Shown here piece after piece: positions 15,318-20,175 of a DNA stretch of 20,175 nucleotides. The notes under the pieces were generated by a model. The model had not been told where the DNA came from and did no database searches. It saw only the letters and a list, made by a program, of their open reading frames with translations. The position numbers and the translations under genes were made by a program. Position 1 is the stretch's first letter, and each line of letters begins with the position of its first letter. The stretch covers positions 1 through 20,175 of the forward strand of contig JAEYTP010000037.1 of the NCBI GenBank assembly GCA_023433945.1. Direction: 5' to 3'. Origin of the DNA: Bacillota bacterium (lineage in GTDB: Bacteria > Bacillota > Clostridia > Acetivibrionales > DSM-1351).

Positions 15318-16138
15318 AAGCCTGCTCCACCTCCCTTATCTTCATCAAACTTGGACATAATTCCAATAGAAATTAAAATAAATATCATCATTATTATGGA
15401 TATTGCTGAGCCAAAGCTCCAGTCCCCAATATTCAAGAACTGTCTTTCTATAAGGTTACCTATCAGTGTATACTGGCCTCCACCAAGCAACTTTGATATT
15501 ACAAAAGTAGTAACAGCAGGCATAAAAACCATAGTAATTCCGGACATTACCCCTGGAAAACTAAGTGGTAGTGTAATTCTTCTGAAGGTAGTAAATGTAT
15601 TGCCTCCCAAATCCTGAGAAGCCTCAATCAACTTATTATCAATCTTCATGAGTACCGTATATATTGGTAAAATCATGAAAGGCAAAAAGTTATATACCAT
15701 ACCAAGCACTACTGCAGCATCTGTATATAGAATGTTTAGCTTGGGCAAATTGAAGAAGGACAAAATAGAGTTTATTATTCCGTTTCTCTCCAATAGCGTA
15801 AGCCATGCGTACGTTCTTAAAAGGAAGTTCATCCACATAGGGATAATAAAAAGTAGTGCGAAAATTGATTTCTTGCTAAATTCCTTGCTCGCAAGTATCA
15901 TTGCCACAGGATAGCCAATTATAAGGCACACTACTGTACTTAAAAGTGCCAGCCCTAAGGATTTTAACAGTACTGAAAAAAATATAGGATCACAAAAGCG
16001 GGCAAAATTCTCCAGTGTAAATCTTATTCCCTGTTCATCCTGAATGGTAAAGGCATAAAACAGAATAAGCAAAGACGGCACCACTATAAAAATTACCATC
16101 CATACTAGGTATGGATATGACACCCATTTCTTGTTCAT
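15311..16138 (-). CDS. potB: Spermidine/putrescine ABC transporter permease PotB
   Basis: Integral membrane subunit of 275 aa that pairs with PotC to form the polyamine channel. It starts MNKKWVSYPYLVWMVIFIVV and has about six membrane segments. The EAA loop is EASQDLGGNTFTTFRRITLP with the following LSFPGVMSG. The PotB-like segment NFLLRTYAWLTLLERNGIIN is well conserved. It overlaps potA by 4 bases (ATGA-type junction) and potC by 7 bases, giving a tightly coupled operon. Confidence 0.94.
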   Translation of the reverse strand: MNKKWVSYPYLVWMVIFIVVPSLLILFYAFTIQDEQGIRFTLENFARFCDPIFFSVLLKSLGLALLSTVVCLIIGYPVAMILASKEFSKKSIFALLFIIPMWMNFLLRTYAWLTLLERNGIINSILSFFNLPKLNILYTDAAVVLGMVYNFLPFMILPIYTVLMKIDNKLIEASQDLGGNTFTTFRRITLPLSFPGVMSGITMVFMPAVTTFVISKLLGGGQYTLIGNLIERQFLNIGDWSFGSAISIIMMIFILISIGIMSKFDEDKGGGAGLW

Positions 16139-17187
16139 TTCATTCCCGCCTTTTTCATAATATGAATATCATTTGGTTTAATAATTAAGTCCACCAAACT
16201 ACCAACCTGCGACATTGCTGTACTATGAATAGTCCAGAGGAAAGAGTCTGTCTGTACCTGCATTTCATAATGTACACCTTTAAAGGTTACTGACTTAACA
16301 GTTCCGGTTATCATACCTGTGCCTTGATTTACCAGGTAAATATCCTCCGGCCTTATTACTGTATCTATCTCTTCATTAATAGCAAAGCCTTTATCAACAC
16401 ATTCGAAGGTATGGTTTGCAAACTCAACTGAGTAGTCCTGTAGCATTCTGCCACTGATAATGTTGCTTTCGCCAATAAAAGCTGCTACAAAAGCATTCTT
16501 TGGCTCATTATAAATCTTTTCTGGCGTACCAATCTGCTGAATCTTACCTTCATTCATGACAACAATAGTGTCAGACATAGTAAGAGCTTCTTCCTGGTCA
16601 TGTGTAACATACACAAAGGTGATACCTGTTCGCTTATGTATGTTTTTAAGCTCTATCTGCATCTCTTTTCTTAATTTTAAGTCCAAAGCACCCAGCGGTT
16701 CATCCAGCAACAATACCTCCGGTTCGTTTACCAATGCCCTTGCGATCGCTACTCTCTGCTGCTGCCCTCCTGAAAGCTGTTCAACCGAACGTCTTTGGAA
16801 ACCTTTCAGGTTAACGAGTTCAAGTATTTCATCCACCTTTTTTGTAATGGTGGCCTTGTCCATTTTCTTTATCTTGAGCCCAAATGCAATGTTCTCATAT
16901 ACATTCATATGAGGGAAAAGGGCATACTTTTGAAAAACTGTATTAACTTTTCTTTGATATGGAGGTAGATTATTTATTCTCACTCCATCAAAAAACACAT
17001 CACCCCTATCAGGCGTTTCAAAACCGCCTATAATCCTGAGGGTAGTAGTTTTTCCACAGCCACTTGGACCTAAAAAAGTAACAAATTCATTTTTCAACAC
17101 ATATAAATTTATATTATCTAATACTTGACTATCATCAAAGCTCTTGCTGATATCCTTCAGCAGAATGAGTTGTTGGCTGTCTTTCAT
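16135..17187 (-). CDS. potA: Spermidine/putrescine ABC transporter ATPase PotA
   Basis: Cytoplasmic ATPase of 350 aa driving polyamine import. Walker A GPSGCGKTT is at 40-48, signature LSGGQQQR at 138-145, Walker B VLLLDEP at 158-164 with LGALD after it, and the H-loop in VTHDQEEAL. Residues after about 240 form the TOBE-type regulatory domain (IIS...VIRPEDIYLV), as in PotA/MalK-like ATPases. GGAGGGG sits 5 bases before the ATG. The gene follows the XRE-cupin regulator by 84 bp on the same strand and is probably transcribed with it. Confidence 0.95.
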   Translation of the reverse strand: MKDSQQLILLKDISKSFDDSQVLDNINLYVLKNEFVTFLGPSGCGKTTTLRIIGGFETPDRGDVFFDGVRINNLPPYQRKVNTVFQKYALFPHMNVYENIAFGLKIKKMDKATITKKVDEILELVNLKGFQRRSVEQLSGGQQQRVAIARALVNEPEVLLLDEPLGALDLKLRKEMQIELKNIHKRTGITFVYVTHDQEEALTMSDTIVVMNEGKIQQIGTPEKIYNEPKNAFVAAFIGESNIISGRMLQDYSVEFANHTFECVDKGFAINEEIDTVIRPEDIYLVNQGTGMITGTVKSVTFKGVHYEMQVQTDSFLWTIHSTAMSQVGSLVDLIIKPNDIHIMKKAGMK

Positions 17188-17271
17188 TCTTGCCCCTCCG
17201 TTATCATCTGGACTAATTATTAATAGTTATTATCTGTATTTTGGTTTATTTTACACAACTTTTTTCAATTT

Positions 17272-17811
17272 CTAAAAGCTTGGTGGTGATGATATCCATA
17301 GCACCACTGCTTCACTTTTAGAAGCATTGGTAATTTTGTGAGTAACCGATGGTTTAAAGTAGAAGCTTTCGCCTTTTTTTACCTTGAACTTTTGAGCCCC
17401 TAGTAAAACATTAATACTTCCTGATAGTACATATCCAAACTCTTCACCGTCATGAGGATCATCCATTTCTGAGCATCCATCAGGCGCAAGTTTAACAAGA
17501 ATAGGCTCCATTGTATTCTTCTGAGAGTTAGTTACTAACCAGTGCAAAACAAAGCCCAATTCTTTATCTTCTTTCTCAAAAACGTCCTCTTTTTTGAAAA
17601 CTACCTTTTCATTGATAGTTTCATTAAAAAAGTCTTTAATATTTGTACCCAAAGATTCCAATATGTCCATTAGTGTAGCAATAGATGGCGACGTTAAATC
17701 CCTCTCCAGCTGAGAGATGAAACCCTTAGAGAGCTCACATCTGCTGGCAAGTTCCTCTTGAGTCAAACCATTCTTTATACGAAGTTGTTTTATCTTTTCA
17801 CCAATATTCAT
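17272..17811 (-). CDS. XRE-cupin transcriptional regulator of the pot operon
   Basis: One-component regulator of 179 aa. The N-terminal XRE-type helix-turn-helix spans about residues 5-60 (KIKQLRIKNGLTQEELASRC, then LSKGFISQLERDLTSPS). The C-terminal cupin at about 105-179 contains MDDPHDGEEFGYVLSGSINV and KVKKGESFYFKPSVTHKI, a small-molecule-binding barrel. This is the PuuR-like architecture, and genes of this type often precede potABCD in clostridia, so it probably senses polyamines or a related ligand and controls its own operon. GAGGT lies 6 bases before the ATG. A near-consensus promoter and several repeated operator-like motifs lie upstream. Ligand and operator are inferred, not shown. 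Confidence 0.9.
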   Translation of the reverse strand: MNIGEKIKQLRIKNGLTQEELASRCELSKGFISQLERDLTSPSIATLMDILESLGTNIKDFFNETINEKVVFKKEDVFEKEDKELGFVLHWLVTNSQKNTMEPILVKLAPDGCSEMDDPHDGEEFGYVLSGSINVLLGAQKFKVKKGESFYFKPSVTHKITNASKSEAVVLWISSPPSF

Positions 17812-17827
17812 ATCTGTACCTCAATTT

Positions 17828-17916
17828 GTTCACATATATGAACTTTTTGTTTAATATTATGTTCTTTTTAGCTTTTTGTTTTAGCTGAGTAAACTTTTTG
17901 TTTAGTTTCAGTAAAC
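17828..17916. promoter_or_regulatory. Repeated operator-like motifs in the leader of the XRE-cupin/pot operon
   Basis: CTTTTTGTTTA occurs at 17843-17853 and 17894-17904, with a one-base variant at 17872-17883. Two inverted repeats flank them: GTTCA-N6-TGAAC at 17828-17843 and GTTTA-N7-TAAAC at 17900-17916. All lie between the predicted transcription start (about 17920) and the regulator's ATG, a position suited to autoregulation by the XRE-cupin protein. Confidence 0.55.
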
Positions 17917-17927
17917 AAACAATTATT

Positions 17928-17956
17928 GTTTTATCACACCCTAAATACAATGTCAA
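17928..17956 (-). promoter_or_regulatory. Promoter of the XRE-cupin/pot operon
   Basis: On the minus strand a perfect TTGACA (complement of 17951-17956), a 17-base spacer and TAAAAC (complement of 17928-17933) preceded by TG at the extended -10 position. It is the best-matching promoter seen in the window; transcription would begin near 17920, about 110 bases before the regulator's ATG. Confidence 0.7.
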
Positions 17957-18010
17957 TATAGGTAATAAAAATAAACTAAAATAAATTGTAAAATTGAATA
18001 GAAATATGAA

Positions 18011-18047
18011 AAATCCTGCATGAAATAGAAGGTATCATACAGGATTT
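18011..18047 (-). terminator. Terminator of the amino acid ABC transporter operon
   Basis: On the minus strand a 13-bp stem with one U-G pair (arms 18011-18023 and 18035-18047; AAATCCTG / CAGGATTT core) is followed by a U-rich tail. It ends 11 bp past the ATPase stop codon. Confidence 0.8.
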
Positions 18048-18057
18048 GGATATAAAA

Positions 18058-18819
18058 TTACTTGTCGGCAAAACCACTCAAGAATGCCTTAGTTCTCTCA
18101 CTTGATGGATTGCTGAAAATTACTTTCGGGTCACCCTCTTCAATAATCTGTCCGTTGTCCATGAAGATTACTCTGTCTGCTACATCTCTGGCAAAGCTCA
18201 TTTCATGTGTAACTACCACCATTGTCATATGCTCTTCTGCCAACTTTCTGATAACCTTCATAACTTCTATTGTAAGCTCTGGGTCAAGAGCCGAAGTGGG
18301 TTCATCAAAGAATAATACGTCGGGATTCAAGGCAAGTGCTCTAGCAATAGCAACTCTTTGCTGCTGTCCGCCAGAGAGCTGGTAAGGGTAAGCATTTGCT
18401 TTATCCTCTAACCCCATTTTGGCCAAAAGCGCTTTTGCTGTCTCTTCTGCAGCTTGCTTTGATACCTTCTCGACATGCATAGGGGCTTCCATTATATTTC
18501 TAAGAACGCTAAAATGAGGAAACAGATTAAAATTTTGAAAAACCAGCCCTACCTTTAGCCTTATTTTTCTGAGTTCATTTTTATTCGCATAAACCGCCTT
18601 ATCATTAACGGTAGTTACCATTGTTTCTTCTTCTACTACTATTTCACCGCTATCAATTTTCTCAAGCAAATTGATACACCTGAGCAATGTGCTTTTACCT
18701 GAGCCCGATGGACCAATTATTGCAACAACTTCACCTTTATGAACATTTATCGATATGCCATCAAGTACGGTATTTCCATCAAAACTCTTATAAATGTTTG
18801 ATGCCCTAATCATATCCAT
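18058..18819 (-). CDS. Polar amino acid ABC transporter ATP-binding protein (GlnQ type)
   Basis: Cytoplasmic ATPase of 253 aa of the polar amino acid uptake family. Walker A GPSGSGKST is at 36-44, the family-typical LLRCINLLEKIDSG follows, then VFQNFNLFPHFSVLRNI (Q-loop), signature LSGGQQQR at 148-155, Walker B VLFFDEP at 168-174 with TSALDPEL after it, and the H-loop in VVTHEMSFARDVADR. The frame could open at a GTG at 18828, but AAAGGG is only two bases from that codon; the ATG at 18817-18819 has good spacing. It follows the permease gene by 15 bp and ends the operon before a terminator. The substrate is probably a polar amino acid such as glutamine or cystine; the sequence does not decide which. 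Confidence 0.94.
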   Translation of the reverse strand: MDMIRASNIYKSFDGNTVLDGISINVHKGEVVAIIGPSGSGKSTLLRCINLLEKIDSGEIVVEEETMVTTVNDKAVYANKNELRKIRLKVGLVFQNFNLFPHFSVLRNIMEAPMHVEKVSKQAAEETAKALLAKMGLEDKANAYPYQLSGGQQQRVAIARALALNPDVLFFDEPTSALDPELTIEVMKVIRKLAEEHMTMVVVTHEMSFARDVADRVIFMDNGQIIEEGDPKVIFSNPSSERTKAFLSGFADK

Positions 18820-18834
18820 ATTACACACTTCCCT

Positions 18835-19473
18835 TTATCTATAATAATTCAGCTTTTTCTCTGCAATTGCAAATAGCTGGGCAACTACCAGATTCATAAC
18901 GTAGTAGAACAAACCTGCCCAAAACAATGGTGCGATAGCTCCCAATCTGCTGGATTCATTAAATGCTGCCCTAAATATTTCGGGTACACCTATTATTTGC
19001 GCAAGAGCTGTATCTTTTACCAGTGTAATAACCTCATTACTGAATGGGGGTAATATTCTCTTTACAACCTGTGGAAGAATGATTCTGAAAAAAGTCTGTC
19101 TCTTTGTAAAACCTAAAACTTCACCTGCTTCATATTGCCCCTTTGGTATTGATTCAATGCCACCTCTAAAGATCTCACAAAAGTATGCAGCATAGTTCAA
19201 AGTAAATGCCACAACTGCTGCTATAAACCTTGGCATCATTGCTCCAGGACCAAATATAAAATATGGTCCATAAAAAACAACTACCAGTTGTAAAAGAAGC
19301 GGCGTGCCTCTCATAATGGATATGTATATTCCGATTAGCCACCTAAGAGGTAGAAACTTGGACTTGCGGCCGAATGATACCAGCAGTCCTAATGGAATAG
19401 AAAAAACTAATGTAAGTATAAATATTTCAAGAGCTACCAGCATGCCCTTTGCAAGTAATAAGAAAAAAGTCAA
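18835..19473 (-). CDS. Polar amino acid ABC transporter permease (His/Glu/Gln/Arg type)
   Basis: Integral membrane subunit of 212 aa with about five hydrophobic segments. The family signature is clear: SIMRGTPLLLQLVVVFYG, then AYFCEIFRGGIESIPKGQYE and AGEVLGFTKRQTFFRIILPQ (EAA loop), and ITLVKDTALAQIIGVPE. The start is a TTG at 19471-19473, with GGGGGAG six bases upstream; the next in-frame ATG, 10 codons in, lacks a ribosome binding site and would cut the first membrane segment. It sits between the binding-protein gene and the ATPase gene. A 425-bp gap with two kinds of hairpin separates it from the binding-protein gene, which suggests its expression is tuned separately. Confidence 0.93.
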   Translation of the reverse strand: MTFFLLLAKGMLVALEIFILTLVFSIPLGLLVSFGRKSKFLPLRWLIGIYISIMRGTPLLLQLVVVFYGPYFIFGPGAMMPRFIAAVVAFTLNYAAYFCEIFRGGIESIPKGQYEAGEVLGFTKRQTFFRIILPQVVKRILPPFSNEVITLVKDTALAQIIGVPEIFRAAFNESSRLGAIAPLFWAGLFYYVMNLVVAQLFAIAEKKLNYYR

Positions 19474-19622
19474 AGCAAACTCCCCCTCTTTAGGTCCTCA
19501 TACAAATATGAATTATAACACAACTAATCTCTATTGTGACAAAAATCTACAAGAAAACTTCGCAAATCCGTTCAGTGCTTATTTTACTATTTTCTCTTGC
19601 TCAGTATATTTTCTTGTTCGCT

Positions 19623-19701
19623 AGGGAACCCTAGGTTCCCTTCGACGAAACATTTCATGTTTCTGAGCACCCTCCTGAAACCAGAAAGGGGAATCCCCTT
19701 T
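19623..19701. repeat. Cluster of three short tri-loop hairpins, possible dispersed repeat
   Basis: In the 425-bp gap 19474-19898, three perfect hairpins with 3-base loops follow each other: AGGGAACC/GGTTCCCT (19623-19641), GAAACAT/ATGTTTC (19647-19663) and AAAGGGG/CCCCTTT (19685-19701). An outer pair CCAGAA (19681-19686) / TTCTGG (near 19732) might add a further stem. The block is more GC-rich than its surroundings and lies within a transporter operon without belonging to any gene. Such compact structured blocks are often dispersed repeats, but copies elsewhere cannot be seen from this window. Confidence 0.5.
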
Positions 19702-19827
19702 TCAATCCCCGAATATAGAAATTTATTCTTCTGGAATTTTCTAGTGTAAACATTCAATCTCAACATTATCAACACTTCTGTAACACTCTAAAAAACTTAT
19801 AAATTCCTATATTCTAAATAATAGCAA

Positions 19828-19854
19828 AGGCTAATACCTACGTGGTATCAGCCT
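19828..19854 (-). terminator. Hairpin after the binding-protein gene (terminator or attenuator)
   Basis: On the minus strand AGGCTGATACC-acgta-GGTATTAGCCT forms an 11-bp stem with one G-U pair, followed by TTTGCTATTATTT. It lies 45 bp past the binding-protein stop and before the permease gene, so it could end most transcripts after the binding protein and leave partial read-through for the permease and ATPase. Confidence 0.65.
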
Positions 19855-19898
19855 CAGTAATTATTAGCATAATAAAACAGATGAACATCTCTTTTTTA

Positions 19899-20175
19899 TT
19901 ATTTTATAGTTGAAATATCTTTTCCGAACCACTTTTCGGATATTGTCTTTATTGTTCCGTCCTTAGCCATTTCCTTGAGGGTGTCCTGAACCTTATTCAT
20001 CAAAGCCACATCATTGATTCTAAAACCAATTCCGTATTGTTCTGAAGTTAATCCGTCAAGCACCTTGTAGTTATCCTTCTTCATCTGTATATAGTATCTT
20101 GCCACTATTTCATCCATTACAACTGCATCTGTAGCACCTGTTTCTAAATCCATTAGGCAAAGTGCGTTATCCTTC
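19899..20175 (-). CDS. Polar amino acid ABC transporter substrate-binding protein, partial (C-terminal part)
   Basis: Extracytoplasmic solute-binding protein of family 3; only the last 91 or so codons are in the window and the gene continues past the right edge. The frame is open upstream of an internal Met at 20153 and reads KDNALCLMDLETGATDAVVM, the family pattern A-x-x-D-L-x-x-G-x-x-D-A-V-x-x-D. The C-terminus QDTLKEMAKDGTIKTISEKW with the following FGKD is equally typical. The protein is expected to start with a lipoprotein signal outside the window. With the permease and ATPase downstream it forms a complete importer. Ligand unknown. Confidence 0.93.
   Translation of the reverse strand, partial: KDNALCLMDLETGATDAVVMDEIVARYYIQMKKDNYKVLDGLTSEQYGIGFRINDVALMNKVQDTLKEMAKDGTIKTISEKWFGKDISTIK

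Noticed and set aside
19587..19775. 62-codon minus-strand frame overlapping the hairpin cluster
   Set aside because: It has no convincing ribosome binding site and its sequence is dictated by the inverted repeats; better treated as part of a possible repeat element.

Overview
The window looks like a chromosomal segment of a low-GC Firmicute of the clostridial type. It is AT-rich, with strong AGGAGG ribosome binding sites, lipoprotein-anchored ABC binding proteins, a rubrerythrin, an iron alcohol dehydrogenase with Rex-like operators, and a PotABCD operon led by an XRE-cupin regulator. A Ruminiclostridium-like host is a guess only. No rRNA, tRNA, CRISPR array or intact insertion sequence was found.

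Layout, left to right. (a) 1-2498, minus: a Bmp/PnrA-type nucleoside-binding lipoprotein followed by the start of its double-NBD ATPase, which runs off the left edge. (b) 2618-5343, minus: an acyl-CoA synthetase and a uridine kinase in one operon, with a promoter upstream, a 15-bp tandem repeat in the 3' region and a strong terminator. (c) 5653-6297, plus: a hemolysin III/PAQR-type membrane protein, separated from (b) by a very AT-rich intergenic region with iterated repeats. (d) 6355-8552, minus: a rubrerythrin and an iron-containing alcohol dehydrogenase. The dehydrogenase promoter is bracketed by Rex-like boxes, and the rubrerythrin leader holds two copies of a perfect 10-bp palindrome inside a 17-bp-arm inverted repeat. 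(e) About 8585-13240, mostly plus: a segment of visibly higher GC with a large FtsX-type permease, its ATPase, a LytTR regulator and a DUF3021-like membrane protein. It is preceded by a decayed reading frame ending like a metallo-beta-lactamase fold protein and followed by a 31-codon frame with a strong ribosome binding site. It looks like an imported cassette. (f) 13277-17956, minus: an XRE-cupin regulator and potABCD, with a near-consensus promoter, repeated operator-like motifs and a terminator. (g) 18011-20175, minus: a polar amino acid ABC transporter (binding protein cut by the right edge, permease, ATPase) with a hairpin after the binding-protein gene and a cluster of short hairpins that may be a dispersed repeat.

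Most of the window handles uptake (nucleosides, polyamines, polar amino acids) and anaerobic redox or oxidative stress metabolism. The least ordinary part is the cassette at 8.6-13.2 kb. An FtsX-type exporter next to a LytTR regulator and a DUF3021-like partner suggests a self-regulated response to, or export of, peptides or envelope-active compounds. That role is inferred from gene families and context, not shown by the sequence.

Several start sites are placed by ribosome binding site spacing rather than at the longest open frame. The affected genes are the hemolysin III protein, the alcohol dehydrogenase, the FtsX permease, the LytTR regulator and the amino acid ABC ATPase. Uridine kinase (GTG) and the amino acid permease (TTG) use non-ATG starts.
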